A stretch of DNA of 64,000 nucleotides from DATJFH01 sp035495815. GTDB lineage: Bacteria; Acidobacteriota; Terriglobia; Bryobacterales; Bryobacteraceae. Location: contig DATJFH010000114.1 in the NCBI GenBank assembly GCA_035495815.1, forward strand, positions 1 through 64,000, given 5' to 3'. The notes beneath the pieces were generated by a model, which saw nothing but the letters and a program-made list of their open reading frames with translations, made no database searches and was not told the DNA's origin. The position numbers and the translations under genes are program-made. Below are positions 50,005 through 59,344 of this stretch, in pieces (positions within the stretch are counted from its first letter, which is position 1; each line of letters begins with the position of its first letter).

Positions 50005-52218
50005 ATGATGTCGCCCCCAGAGCGGCGTCGTGCCGCAAAGGTTGTAGTCGCTACTACCGTGGCGCTCTCCTTTATTTCCTTCTGGCGGGCGGCCGCTATC
50101 GTGCTGAGCGACCTGGCGTCCTCCGCCTTCTACGCCGGCGGTATCGCCGAAAAGGCCATCGGGGCCAGCGCGCCCTGGTTCATCATCGGCGTGATGCTGT
50201 TCAGCTTCGCGGTCCGCGCCGTGTACATCGAGTCCAGCAGCACCTTCGTTCGGGGCGGAGTCTACGTCGTGGTCCGCGACTCCATGGGTTCCATCCTGGC
50301 GCGATTCTCCGTTTCGGCGCTGATTTTCGATTACATCCTGACCGGCCCCATCAGCGTGGTCAGCGCCGGGCAGTATCTGAGCCGCCTGATCAACGAAATC
50401 GCCGAGATGCTCCACACCGCATGGCGCATCGATCCTTTTACCTTCACCATCTACTTCGGCGTGGCCGTCACCATCTGGTTCTGGTGGGGCAATATCAAGG
50501 GGATTCACGAATCGAGCGGCCAGGCCCTCCGGATCATGCAGATCACCACCGTGATGGTGGTCGCGTTTCTCATCTGGTGCCCGCTGACCCTGCTGATCAA
50601 AGGCCCCGCCCAGATACCGCCCCCTCCCACTCTTCCCAACCTGCATTTCAGCGACGACGGTCTGGGCTGGCTCAAAGGGACCGTGTTCCCTCAAATCTGG
50701 GCCGCCGCGGTGCTGGTGGCTTTCGGGCATTCGCTGCTCTCCATGAGCGGCTTCGAAACACTGGCGCAGATTTACCGTGAGATCGCTTATCCGAAATTGA
50801 AAAACCTGAAGCGCACCGGATACATCGTGTGCATTTACGCCACGATCTGCACGGGCGTGATCACCCTGATGGCCGGCATGATCATTCCCGACAAGGTTCG
50901 CGGTGAATTTTCGGAGAACCTGCTGGGCGGTCTGACGTCCTACCTGGTGGGTCCGCCGCTGCTGCTGCTCTGCTTCCACATTTTTGTGGTGACCGTCGGC
51001 GTGCTGATTCTTTCGGGCGCCGTCAATACCTCCATCATCGGCGCCAACGGCGTCATGAACCGGGTGGCTGAAGATGGAGTTCTGCTCGAGTGGTTCCGCA
51101 AGCCGCACCGCCGGTTCGGCAGCACCTACCGGATCATCAACATGGTCGCGCTGATGCAGATCGGCACCATCCTGCTCAGCCGCGGCGACACCAACAAGCT
51201 GGGAGAAGCGTACGCCTTCGGCGTGGTCTGGAGTTTCTTCATGAACTCGCTGGGCGTGCTGGTGCTGCGTTACCACCGCAAGGACCAGGAATACAAGGTT
51301 CCGCTGAACTTCCACATCGGCGGCCGGGAAATTCCGGTCGGCCTCTTCCTCACAACCTCGACCTTGTTCCTGGTAGCCGTGGCCAACCTGTTCTCCAAAC
51401 AGACGGCGACCATCTGGGGGGTCTCCTTCACGGCCTTCTTTTACGGCTTGTTCACCATTTCCGAGAGGATCAACGCCCGGAAGATGAAGTCCGGGAAGAA
51501 GGGGCTGGAGCAGTTCAATCTGGTCCATCAGCCCGAGGTGTCCGACCAGAGCATACAGGCTCGGCCGGGCTGCATCCTGGTGGCCGTGCGCGACTACAAC
51601 AACATGGCGCACCTGCAAACCGTGCTCCAGAAAACGAACCTGCGCCGGCACGACATCGTCGTGATGACCGTGCGCCAGATCTCGACCGCGGCGGGCGAGC
51701 AGGAGCTGGCCGATAGCCAGTTGTTTGCCACCTACGAGCAGGACTTGTTTTCGCACGTCGTGTCGATGGCCGAAAAGGAAGGCAAGACGGTCGACCTGCT
51801 GGTCGTGCCGGGAATCGATCCATTTCATGCCATGGCACAGACGGCGTCCAAGTTGAAGGCTTCGCGCCTGGTGACCGGCGTCTCCGCCAAGATGGATTCG
51901 GAGGAGTTGGCGCGCCGTATCGGACTGGCCTGGGAAGCGCTGCCGGTCGAGGAGCGGCATAGCTTCTCTCTCGAGATTATCCGTCCCGGGCGGCAGTCGG
52001 TCTTCGTCAACCTGGGTCCGCATCCGCCCCGGCTGTGGCCCGAGGATCTCGACCGGCTGCACGAGCTTTGGCTGCGGCTGACGGAAGAGGGCTTCGGGTC
52101 GAAACTGCATCATCGGGATGTGGTGGGTGTGGCCTTGCGCCGGCTGGAAAAAGAGCTGACCGGTCCGGAGCGGGACCAGGTCCTCCAAGATTTGAACAAC
52201 GAGCTGCGCAAGAGCTGA
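50005..52218 (+). CDS. APC-superfamily amino-acid permease with cytoplasmic USP-like C-terminal domain
   Basis: A 737-residue protein; ATGs at 50005 and 50008 are the best starts, because a TTG at 49954 adds 17 unlike residues. Residues of about 20-480 contain 12 hydrophobic helices with the APC pattern (ATTVALSFISFWRAAAIVL, SSTFVRGGVYVVVRDSMG, VSALIFDYILTGPISVVSAGQYL). The C-terminal 220 residues form a soluble domain (GCILVAVRDYNNMAHLQTVLQKTNLRRHDIVVMTVRQIS) resembling a universal-stress/nucleotide-binding regulatory fold, as seen in some cationic or polyamine transporters of this superfamily. The substrate is unknown. A GTG start for priA lies 29 bp downstream. Confidence 0.83.
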   Translation: MMSPPERRRAAKVVVATTVALSFISFWRAAAIVLSDLASSAFYAGGIAEKAIGASAPWFIIGVMLFSFAVRAVYIESSSTFVRGGVYVVVRDSMGSILARFSVSALIFDYILTGPISVVSAGQYLSRLINEIAEMLHTAWRIDPFTFTIYFGVAVTIWFWWGNIKGIHESSGQALRIMQITTVMVVAFLIWCPLTLLIKGPAQIPPPPTLPNLHFSDDGLGWLKGTVFPQIWAAAVLVAFGHSLLSMSGFETLAQIYREIAYPKLKNLKRTGYIVCIYATICTGVITLMAGMIIPDKVRGEFSENLLGGLTSYLVGPPLLLLCFHIFVVTVGVLILSGAVNTSIIGANGVMNRVAEDGVLLEWFRKPHRRFGSTYRIINMVALMQIGTILLSRGDTNKLGEAYAFGVVWSFFMNSLGVLVLRYHRKDQEYKVPLNFHIGGREIPVGLFLTTSTLFLVAVANLFSKQTATIWGVSFTAFFYGLFTISERINARKMKSGKKGLEQFNLVHQPEVSDQSIQARPGCILVAVRDYNNMAHLQTVLQKTNLRRHDIVVMTVRQISTAAGEQELADSQLFATYEQDLFSHVVSMAEKEGKTVDLLVVPGIDPFHAMAQTASKLKASRLVTGVSAKMDSEELARRIGLAWEALPVEERHSFSLEIIRPGRQSVFVNLGPHPPRLWPEDLDRLHELWLRLTEEGFGSKLHHRDVVGVALRRLEKELTGPERDQVLQDLNNELRKS

Positions 52219-52247
52219 AGCACGCCGCGGCTCAACATCGGATAGCG

Positions 52248-54701
52248 GTGGATAATTCCGGCCAGGCATCGACAATCCAAAACGGGCATCCCCTGTACAT
52301 CGACGTGAGCCTTCCGGTCCCGCTCGACCAGGCGTTCACGTACGCGCTGCCGGAGACGCTGCGTCATCGGGTGGCGGTGGGCTGCCGGGTGCTCGTGCCG
52401 TTCGGCGCCCGGCGGCTGACCGGCGTGGTGCTGCGCTGCCATCACGATCCTCCCGGGGTGGAAGCCAGAGAGGCCCTCCGCCTGTTCGACGCGCAGCCGG
52501 TGCTGGGCGAGGACCTTTTATCGCTGGGACGCTGGATTGCCGCCTATTACTGTGCGCCTCTCGGCGAGGTGCTGCGGGGAATGCTGCCTCTGGCGGCGGA
52601 GATCCGGCGGGGCAAGATCTACTCGCTCACCGACGCCGGCCGCGACGCCACCCGCCAAATGCTGCTGGGGTCCGGTACGGAGGACGCCGTCACCCAAGTG
52701 TTGCGTGCGCTCGAATCCCGCCCGCTCTCGTCGGCCTGGCTGGCCAGGAAATTTCCACTGGCCGACAAAGCCATCAAGTCGCTCGAGAAGCGCGGTTTCA
52801 TCTTCGCCGAGCAGATCGAGGAGGACCGGGACCCGCTGCGCGCCGCCTCCGGAACGCTGCGCGTGGAGCTGGCGGCCGCCCGCCCGGATTTGAAGCTGAC
52901 CAGACCCGAGCGCGAGCTGGTGGCCTTCCTGGAGCTGCATCCCGGGTCGCACAATCTCAAGGACCTGGAGGGCGCGGTCAAAGGCGCGAGCGCGGCCGCC
53001 CGGTCGCTCGGCAGGAAGGGTGTCCTCAAACTGGAGCGGGAGCCGATGCCGGTCGGCGGGATCTACGCCGGTCGCGCCGCCCACTCCCTCAACGCTCCGC
53101 AGCAGGAAGCGTTTGCGCGCATTCACGAAACTATCCAGTCGCGGCAGTTCCGTACCTGGCTGTTGCACGGGGTTACCGGTTCCGGCAAGACGGAAGTGTA
53201 CCTTAAGGCGATCGACTCGGCGCTGGCCGCCGGCCGGGGAGCGCTGCTGCTGGTCCCTGAGATTGCCCTGACTCCCGCCATGGCCGGCCAGTTTTTCGCC
53301 CGCTTCGGCGACAAAGTGGCCATCCTGCACAGCGCCTTCACCGATAACGAGCGAGCCGGGCAGTGGCGTAAGATCCGCTCCGGCGCGGCCGGCGTCGTAG
53401 TCGGGACGCGCTCCGGTGTGTTCGCGCCCGTACGCAATCTGGGCCTGATCGTGGTCGATGAAGAGCACGACCAGAGCTACAAGCAGGAGGAGACGCCGCG
53501 GTACAACGGCCGCGACGTGGCCATCGTGCGCGGAAAGGAGGCGGGCGCCTGCGTCGTGCTGGGGTCGGCCACGCCGAGCCTGGAAAGCCGCTACAACGCC
53601 GAGCGCGGCAAGTACGGGCTGCTGGAGCTTCCGGACCGCGTGGAAGCGCGTCCGATGCCCCAGGTGGAGCTGATCGATATGCGGGTGGAGTTTCTGGAGA
53701 CGCGCAAACAGGCCACCTTTTCCCGCCGTCTGCTGGAAGCGATTGCCTTCCGCCTGGAGAATGGCGAGCAGACCATGCTGCTGCTGAACCGGCGCGGGTT
53801 TTCAAGCGCCGTCGCCTGCCGCGCCTGCGGCGAACGGGTCGGATGCGTCAACTGCTCCCTCAGCCTGACGTATCACCGCCGCGACCGGCGCATGCTCTGC
53901 CACTACTGCAACTACGCGGAGCGGGTTCCTGACCATTGCCCCAAGTGCCAGAGCGAGCACATTTACTTTCTCGGCCTGGGCTCCGAAAAAGTGGAGGAGG
54001 AGCTCCACCGCGAGCTGCCGAAAGCGCGGATCGCGCGGCTCGACCGGGACACCGTGTCGGGCAAACGGCATTACGAATCGATCCTCCACAATTTCCGCGA
54101 GGGCCACTACGACATCCTGGTCGGCACCCAGATGATCGCCAAGGGTCACGACATCCCCAACGTGACGCTGGTGGGCGTGATCTCCGCCGATATCGGCCTC
54201 GGAATGCCGGATTTCCGCGCCGCCGAGCGGACTTTTCAGATCCTCACCCAGATGTCGGGGCGGGCCGGACGAGGCAATCTGCCGGGCGTCGTGCTGATCC
54301 AGACGATCAGTCCCGATCACTACGCCGTGCGGCTGGCGGGACGCCAGGATTACCAGGGCTTTTACCAGCAAGAACTCGAGTTCCGGCGCGCCTTGCGCTA
54401 TCCGCCGTTCAGCGCCATGGCCAATATTCTGGTACGCAGCGAGAAACAGGAGGTCGCCCTGCGGCTGAGTGGCGATCTGGGGCAGCTTCTCACGCCCCCC
54501 CCGGACCAGCTCAAGATCCTGGGTCCGGCCGAGGCCCCGGTTCCGCGGCTGAAGAACGAATACCGTTACCAGTTCCTGATCAAAGCCGCCAACCGCGCGG
54601 CACTGAGCGAGCTGCTGCACCGCGTGCGCCATTATGCCGTGGAAAAGAAGTGGGGCGCCACCGCGCTGGTAATCGACGTGGATCCGGTTACGCTCATGTA
54701 G
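52248..54701 (+). CDS. priA: Primosomal protein N' (replication restart helicase PriA)
   Basis: An 817-residue superfamily-2 helicase. The GTG at 52248 is preferred, as the frame open farther upstream runs inside the permease. The 3'-DNA-binding and winged-helix domains precede residue 290. The helicase part has Walker A GVTGSGKTE at 308-316, the DEEH box (VVDEEHDQSYKQEE) and GSATPSLESR. The zinc-binding region has eight Cys in CRACGERVGCVNC and CHYCNYAERVPDHCPKC. The C-terminal helicase motif QMSGRAGRG follows. It restarts stalled replication forks. cysS starts 53 bp downstream, so priA-cysS-PLP enzyme may be one unit. Confidence 0.95.
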   Translation: MDNSGQASTIQNGHPLYIDVSLPVPLDQAFTYALPETLRHRVAVGCRVLVPFGARRLTGVVLRCHHDPPGVEAREALRLFDAQPVLGEDLLSLGRWIAAYYCAPLGEVLRGMLPLAAEIRRGKIYSLTDAGRDATRQMLLGSGTEDAVTQVLRALESRPLSSAWLARKFPLADKAIKSLEKRGFIFAEQIEEDRDPLRAASGTLRVELAAARPDLKLTRPERELVAFLELHPGSHNLKDLEGAVKGASAAARSLGRKGVLKLEREPMPVGGIYAGRAAHSLNAPQQEAFARIHETIQSRQFRTWLLHGVTGSGKTEVYLKAIDSALAAGRGALLLVPEIALTPAMAGQFFARFGDKVAILHSAFTDNERAGQWRKIRSGAAGVVVGTRSGVFAPVRNLGLIVVDEEHDQSYKQEETPRYNGRDVAIVRGKEAGACVVLGSATPSLESRYNAERGKYGLLELPDRVEARPMPQVELIDMRVEFLETRKQATFSRRLLEAIAFRLENGEQTMLLLNRRGFSSAVACRACGERVGCVNCSLSLTYHRRDRRMLCHYCNYAERVPDHCPKCQSEHIYFLGLGSEKVEEELHRELPKARIARLDRDTVSGKRHYESILHNFREGHYDILVGTQMIAKGHDIPNVTLVGVISADIGLGMPDFRAAERTFQILTQMSGRAGRGNLPGVVLIQTISPDHYAVRLAGRQDYQGFYQQELEFRRALRYPPFSAMANILVRSEKQEVALRLSGDLGQLLTPPPDQLKILGPAEAPVPRLKNEYRYQFLIKAANRAALSELLHRVRHYAVEKKWGATALVIDVDPVTLM

Positions 54702-54754
54702 GACTGAATCCGCCGCATCAACTTGCTACGATTAAAAATCGCTCTCTTTTTTCT

Positions 54755-56152
54755 ATGGCATTGCGCTTCTCCAATACCTTGACCCACCAGACGGAGGAGT
54801 TCGTCTCCGGGGACAACACCGTGCGAATGTATACCTGCGGGCCGACGGTCTACAGCTACGCGCACATCGGCAACTTCCGGTCTTTCACCTTCTATGACAT
54901 CCTGCGGCGCTGGCTGCGGCTGCGCGGCTTCAAGCTCGATCACGTCATGAACATCACCGACGTGGACGACAAGATCATCCGCAACGCCGTGGCGGAGAAG
55001 AAGTCGCTGGTCGATTACACCGCCATCTACGAGAAGGCTTTCCTCGAAGACTGCGCCGCCCTTCGCCTCGAGAGGCCGGAGCGGCTGGTGCGAGCCACCG
55101 AGCATATCCCCGAAATGGCCGCCGCCATCCGGAAACTGGCCGATCATTCGTACACCTACCGCAGCGACGGCTCGATTTACTACTCCATCGCCAAGTTCCC
55201 CGAGTACGGCAAGCTCTCCCATAGCGACTTCAGCGGAATGCGGTCGGGCGCCCGCGTGGACGTCGACGAATACGAAAAAGCCGACGCCCGCGACTTCGTG
55301 TTGTGGAAAGCCCCGAAGGACGGCGAGCCGTTCTGGGATACCGATCTCGGCCCCGGCCGTCCGGGATGGCATATCGAGTGCTCCGTCATGGCGATTCAGT
55401 ACCTGGGCGACACGCTGGATATCCACGCCGGCGGTATCGACCTGGTGTTCCCCCATCACGAGAACGAGATCGCGCAGTCCGAAGCGCTGACCGGCAAGCC
55501 CTTCGCCCGCTTTTGGATGCATGCCGAGTTCCTCCTTGTCGAGGGCCAGAAGATGTCGAAGTCACTGGGGAATTTCTTTACGCTGCGGGATATTCTCGCC
55601 CAGGGATATCAGCCGGAGACCGTGCGCTACCTGCTGGCGTCCGTGCCCTACCGCAAGGCCCTGAATTTCACGTTCGACGGATTGAAGTCGGCGGCCACTT
55701 CCATCGAGCGGCTGCGCAATTACAAGCTGCGCCTGGAAACAGCCCGCTTCCCGGAGCGGGCGGCCGGCGCGATGCTGGAGCGAACCGCTCTGGCGCAAAA
55801 AGAATTCGACGAGAGCCTCGACGACGATCTGAATACCGCGCAGGCCTTGGCCGCCGTTTTCGAATACGTGCGCGAGACCAATACCCTCATGGACGCGGGC
55901 GAGTTCCCGGCGGCTGCCGCGCAACCGGCATTGGCTTTGCTCGACCGCTTCGATTCGCTCTTCGACGTGCTCCACCCGGCCGCAAAGGGAGGCGCGCTCT
56001 CCGACCAGGAGATCGAAGCCCGCATAGCCACTCGGAACCAGGCTAAAAAGTCGAAGGATTTCGCCGGCGCCGACCGCATCCGTCAGGAGTTGCTCGAGCA
56101 GGGCGTCATTCTCGAAGACACCAGGGACGGGGTCCGCTGGAAAAGGAAATAG
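54755..56152 (+). CDS. cysS: Cysteinyl-tRNA synthetase
   Basis: A 465-residue class I aminoacyl-tRNA synthetase starting at the ATG at 54755 (MALRFSNTLTHQTEEF). Cys28 in MYTCGPTVY is a zinc ligand, and the HIGH-like HIGN is at 37-40. Further ligands are in GWHIECSVMA and FPHHENEIAQSEALTG. The KMSKS loop appears in LLVEGQKMSKSLGNF. It charges tRNA-Cys in the cytoplasm. It is followed one base later by the PLP enzyme gene, a pairing that groups cysteine use with sulfur amino acid metabolism. Confidence 0.96.
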   Translation: MALRFSNTLTHQTEEFVSGDNTVRMYTCGPTVYSYAHIGNFRSFTFYDILRRWLRLRGFKLDHVMNITDVDDKIIRNAVAEKKSLVDYTAIYEKAFLEDCAALRLERPERLVRATEHIPEMAAAIRKLADHSYTYRSDGSIYYSIAKFPEYGKLSHSDFSGMRSGARVDVDEYEKADARDFVLWKAPKDGEPFWDTDLGPGRPGWHIECSVMAIQYLGDTLDIHAGGIDLVFPHHENEIAQSEALTGKPFARFWMHAEFLLVEGQKMSKSLGNFFTLRDILAQGYQPETVRYLLASVPYRKALNFTFDGLKSAATSIERLRNYKLRLETARFPERAAGAMLERTALAQKEFDESLDDDLNTAQALAAVFEYVRETNTLMDAGEFPAAAAQPALALLDRFDSLFDVLHPAAKGGALSDQEIEARIATRNQAKKSKDFAGADRIRQELLEQGVILEDTRDGVRWKRK

Positions 56153-56153
56153 A

Positions 56154-57338
56154 GTGCAGATTCACACCAAAGCCGTGCATGCCGGAGACCGGAAGAAGCC
56201 CGGTCCGGCCGTTCCGACCACCACGCCCATCTACACCGCCACCACGTTCGCGTACGAGAAGATGGAGTCGCTCGACAAGATCTTCGGACGCGAGATTCCG
56301 GGCTACAGCTATTCGCGTTATGACAGTCCGACCAGCGCCGCGCTGGAGGAGTTGTCGGCCGCGCTCGAGAGCGGACACGGCGCGCTGGCCTGCGCGTCCG
56401 GCATGTCCGCGCTGCACGTCGGGGTGATGGCGGCGCTGACGGACCGCCGGAAGTCCATACTGGCCGCCGACGCGCTGTACGGCGCAACCGTGAGCATGCT
56501 CATGAACGTGCTCGATCCGATGGGCGTCGAGGTGCGCTTCGTCGATGTCTGCGACCTGACTGCGGTACAAAAAGCGGCCGTCGAGCACAAACCGGGCTGC
56601 ATCCTGATGGAGACCATCTCCAATCCGCTGCTGCGGGTCGGGCCCATCGCCGGGCTGGCGGAAATCGCCCGCTCCGCCGGCGCCGCGCTGGTGGTGGACA
56701 ACACGTTCGCTACGCCGCTGCTGACGCGTCCTCTCGAGCTGGGCGCTCACATCGTGGTCCACAGCGTGTCCAAGTACCTGGCCGGGCACGGCGACGTGCT
56801 GGGTGGCATGGTGGTCTCCGACGAGGCGCACCTGGAGACGGTCCGCAGCCTGTCCAGAATTTTGGGCCCCGTGCTTGGGCCCTTCGAAAGCTACCTCACG
56901 ATGCGCGGCATCAAGACCTTTCCGCTGCGCATGGAGCGGCAATGCGCCAACGCTTGCCGTGTAGCCTCCTGGCTGTCCGGGCATCCCGGCGTCGAGCGCG
57001 TCTATTTTCCCGGTGATCCCGCCCATCCCGATGCCGACATCGTGTGCCGCCAGTTTCCGCAGGGCATGTACGGAGCCATCGTGAGCTTCGAGTTGAAAGG
57101 CGCCGACCAGGCCGGCGTGTTCCGGTTCATGGATTCGTTGAAGCTCACCGTGCGGGCCACCTCGTTGGGCGATGTTCACACGATGATGCTTCATCCGGCG
57201 ATGAGCTCCCACCGCGAGATCTCCCCCAAGAGCCGCGAGCGCATGGGAATTCGCGAAAACCTGGTGCGGCTCTCCGTCGGGATCGAAGCCGTGGAGGATG
57301 TCATCGCCGACCTCGAACAGGCGCTGGCTAATTCCTGA
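56154..57338 (+). CDS. Cystathionine gamma-synthase / gamma-lyase-family PLP enzyme
   Basis: A 394-residue enzyme of the Cys/Met-metabolism PLP family, with a GTG start one base after the cysS stop. PLP-binding Lys207 is in HSVSKYLAGHGDVLGG, the Asp that pairs with the pyridine nitrogen is in VVDNTFATPLL at about 182, and the phosphate-binding Tyr-Ser-Arg sits in YSYSRYDSPTS. The family includes cystathionine gamma-synthase, gamma-lyase, methionine gamma-lyase and O-acetylhomoserine sulfhydrylase, and sequence alone does not separate them here. The tight coupling to cysS points to cysteine or methionine metabolism. Confidence 0.9.
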   Translation: MQIHTKAVHAGDRKKPGPAVPTTTPIYTATTFAYEKMESLDKIFGREIPGYSYSRYDSPTSAALEELSAALESGHGALACASGMSALHVGVMAALTDRRKSILAADALYGATVSMLMNVLDPMGVEVRFVDVCDLTAVQKAAVEHKPGCILMETISNPLLRVGPIAGLAEIARSAGAALVVDNTFATPLLTRPLELGAHIVVHSVSKYLAGHGDVLGGMVVSDEAHLETVRSLSRILGPVLGPFESYLTMRGIKTFPLRMERQCANACRVASWLSGHPGVERVYFPGDPAHPDADIVCRQFPQGMYGAIVSFELKGADQAGVFRFMDSLKLTVRATSLGDVHTMMLHPAMSSHREISPKSRERMGIRENLVRLSVGIEAVEDVIADLEQALANS

Positions 57339-57358
57339 TCCAAGGCAAAAGCGGCTTC

Positions 57359-57655
57359 TCAGGAGTCCACTGCTTTTCGCAGCGCGGCTTCCAGGTCCTC
57401 TTTGCTCATCGCTGTGCTGACGAAAAGCTCCTGCCTCGCGCCCTGGCTCAGCGCGATCGCTTTCCAGCCGTTCTGGGTTGGCACGGTGACCCGCACCTGA
57501 ACCTTGCCGCGCGCATCCCGCACCGGACGGATTACGCCCGGTATCACCGATCGGATCTCCGGCTGCGACGCCAGCAGCCGCTCCAGCATCGGCCTCACCC
57601 CGTCGATGATGCTGTGCTCGATCTTGAGCTTGTTCCGCGCGGCGCGCAGGCGCAT
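57359..57655 (-). CDS. Small conserved protein (DUF2103-like), downstream of pcm
   Basis: A 98-residue soluble protein, starting at the ATG at 57655. The pattern KIEHSIIDGVRPMLERLLASQPEIRSVIPGVIRPVRDARGKVQVRVTVPTQNGWKAIALSQGARQELFVST resembles proteins of the DUF2103 group, described as putative metal-binding, by eye only. No cysteines occur, so zinc binding through Cys is unlikely. It begins 7 bp after the pcm stop on the same strand and is probably co-transcribed with pcm. Its function is unknown. Confidence 0.6.
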   Translation of the reverse strand: MRLRAARNKLKIEHSIIDGVRPMLERLLASQPEIRSVIPGVIRPVRDARGKVQVRVTVPTQNGWKAIALSQGARQELFVSTAMSKEDLEAALRKAVDS

Positions 57656-57662
57656 GCAAGCA

Positions 57663-58310
57663 TTATCTCCAACCCTCGGCGCCTCGCAGGGGCACGAACC
57701 GGCATTGCGTGCCCACCCGCGTCTTTTTTCCTACACGCTTCCTGGTGATAATCATCAGCGACTGGTCCTGCCGCGTGCCCACCGGAATCACCAGGCGGCT
57801 GGACACCCGTAGTTGATCGACCAACGCGGCCGGAACCTCCGGCGCCGCCGCCCCCACCGTAATCGCGTCGTACGGGGCGGCTTGGGGGTAACCCACCGAT
57901 CCGTCTCCGGTGATCACCTGCACGTTGCCCGCGCGGCCCGTCCGTTCGAGGTTGCGGGAAGCCCATTCGGCCAGATTCGGAACCAGCTCGATCGAGATGA
58001 CCCGGGCGCCCAGCGCTCCCAGCACCGCCGCGCCGTAGCCCGATCCGGTACCGACGTCGAGAATCGTCTCGGTCCCCCGCAGTTCCAGGCTCTGCGCCAT
58101 CAGGGCCGTCATGTAGGGCTGGGAAATCGTTTGCCCGCAGCCGATATCGATCGGATCGTCCTGATAGCTGAGCACCCGCAGTTCGACAGGCACGAACTCC
58201 TGCCGCGGAATCTCGAGCATGGCGGCCAGAACTCGCTCGTCCTTGATGCCCCGGCGGCGCAGTTGTTCTTCGACCATTCGCCGGCGCTCGCAGGCCCAAT
58301 CGGGAATCAT
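57663..58310 (-). CDS. pcm: Protein-L-isoaspartate O-methyltransferase
   Basis: A 215-residue enzyme, with the start at the ATG at 58310. Family markers: VLAAMLEIPRQEFVPVELR, DPIDIGCGQTISQPYMTALMAQSLEL (isoAsp-binding), the SAM-binding LDVGTGSGYGAAVLG, VISIELVPNLAEWA with the acidic residue that binds ribose, GDGSVGYPQAAPYDAITVGAAAPEVP and LRVSSRLVIPVG. It repairs isoaspartyl residues in aged proteins. The C-terminal RVGTQCRFVPLRGAEGW is diagnostic. It is divergent from the isocitrate-dehydrogenase-like gene, with 27 bp between the starts. Confidence 0.95.
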   Translation of the reverse strand: MIPDWACERRRMVEEQLRRRGIKDERVLAAMLEIPRQEFVPVELRVLSYQDDPIDIGCGQTISQPYMTALMAQSLELRGTETILDVGTGSGYGAAVLGALGARVISIELVPNLAEWASRNLERTGRAGNVQVITGDGSVGYPQAAPYDAITVGAAAPEVPAALVDQLRVSSRLVIPVGTRQDQSLMIITRKRVGKKTRVGTQCRFVPLRGAEGWR

Positions 58311-58324
58311 GGAGGCCCCGCCCG

Positions 58325-58330
58325 TATAAT
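58325..58330 (+). promoter_or_regulatory. -10 box (TATAAT), 7 nt before an ATG start
   Basis: A perfect TATAAT lies 7 nt before the ATG at 58338 with no Shine-Dalgarno. The box sits in the apex of a small CCCG...CGGG inverted repeat. A leaderless transcript is predicted. Confidence 0.5.
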
Positions 58331-58337
58331 AGCGGGA

Positions 58338-59342
58338 ATGGCCCACCAAATCACCCTGATCCCCGGCGATGGCATCGGACCGGAGGTGGCGGCCGCGACC
58401 GTTCGCGCCGTGGAAGCGACGGGAGTGGCGATCGAATGGGAGGTAGCCAATGCCGGCGCGCGCGCCCTGGCCGAGACCGGAATGCTGCTCCCCGATTCCG
58501 TGTTGCAGTCGATCGAGCGCACGCGCGTGGGACTCAAGGGCCCGGTAACCACTCCTATCGGCGGCGGGCACCAGAGCATCAACGTGGCCCTGCGCAAACG
58601 CCTGGACCTCTATGTCAATTTCCGCCCCGTCAAAATGCTGCCGGGGCTCAAGAGCCGGTTTCAAGGCCTGCCGATCGACCTGATCATCTTCCGGGAGAAC
58701 ACCGAGGATCTCTATTCGGGCCTGGAGCACGAGGTCGTGCCCGGCGTGGTCGAGAGCCTGAAGGTGATCACCCGGGTTGCTTCGTCGCGCATCGCCCGCG
58801 CTACCTTCGAGTACGCCCGGCGCGAAGGACGCAAGAAAGTGACCGCGGTTCATAAGGCGAACATTATGAAAATGAGCGACGGCCTCTTCCTCACCTGCTG
58901 CCGCGAGGCCGCCGCCCAGTTCCCCGACGTCATCTATAACGAGCTCATCGTGGACAACTGCAGCATGCAACTGGTGATGCGTCCGGAGACCTTCGATTTG
59001 CTGGTGCTGCCCAATCTCTACGGCGATATCATCTCCGATCTGACCGCCGGACTGGTGGGCGGGCTGGGGATCGTCCCCGGAGCCAACCTGGGCGAAACGA
59101 CCGCCATTTTCGAAGCGGTGCACGGAACCGCGCCCGACATCGTCGGCAAGGGTCTTGCGAATCCCACCGCGCTGATGCAGTCGGCGGTCCTGATGCTGGC
59201 GCATATCGGAGAGCGGGAAGCCTCGCAGCGGCTGCAGAAAGCAATCGAGGCGGTGTATGCCGATGGAAAATGCCTGACCGGCGATGTGGGCGGCTCCGGT
59301 TCCACGTTCCAGTTCACCGAAGCGGTGATCAGGAACCTGTAG
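58338..59342 (+). CDS. NAD-type isocitrate/isopropylmalate-family dehydrogenase
   Basis: A 334-residue beta-decarboxylating dehydrogenase. Family motifs: ITLIPGDGIGPEV, LKGPVTTPIGGGHQSINVALRKRLDLYVNFRPVKMLPG (substrate loop), FRENTEDLYSGLEHEV, VTAVHKANIMKMSDGLF (catalytic Lys), DNCSMQLVMRPETFDLLVLPNLYGDIISDLTAGLVGG and the NAD-binding EAVHGTAPDIVGKGLANPTALMQSAVLML. The short length and GLEHEVVPGVVESLKVIT favour an NAD-dependent isocitrate dehydrogenase of the mitochondrial-like branch; tartrate or homoisocitrate use cannot be ruled out. The ATG lies 7 nt from a TATAAT, suggesting a leaderless message. Confidence 0.88.
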   Translation: MAHQITLIPGDGIGPEVAAATVRAVEATGVAIEWEVANAGARALAETGMLLPDSVLQSIERTRVGLKGPVTTPIGGGHQSINVALRKRLDLYVNFRPVKMLPGLKSRFQGLPIDLIIFRENTEDLYSGLEHEVVPGVVESLKVITRVASSRIARATFEYARREGRKKVTAVHKANIMKMSDGLFLTCCREAAAQFPDVIYNELIVDNCSMQLVMRPETFDLLVLPNLYGDIISDLTAGLVGGLGIVPGANLGETTAIFEAVHGTAPDIVGKGLANPTALMQSAVLMLAHIGEREASQRLQKAIEAVYADGKCLTGDVGGSGSTFQFTEAVIRNL

Positions 59343-59344
59343 AG

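Noticed and set aside
49948..52275. A 775-codon minus-strand frame
   Set aside because: It is antisense to the APC permease, with no domain or start signal.
57340..57400. Possible riboswitch or attenuator after the PLP enzyme gene
   Set aside because: Only imperfect AAAAGC/GCTTTT pairing is present, part of which lies inside the facing gene. No known aptamer motif is visible.
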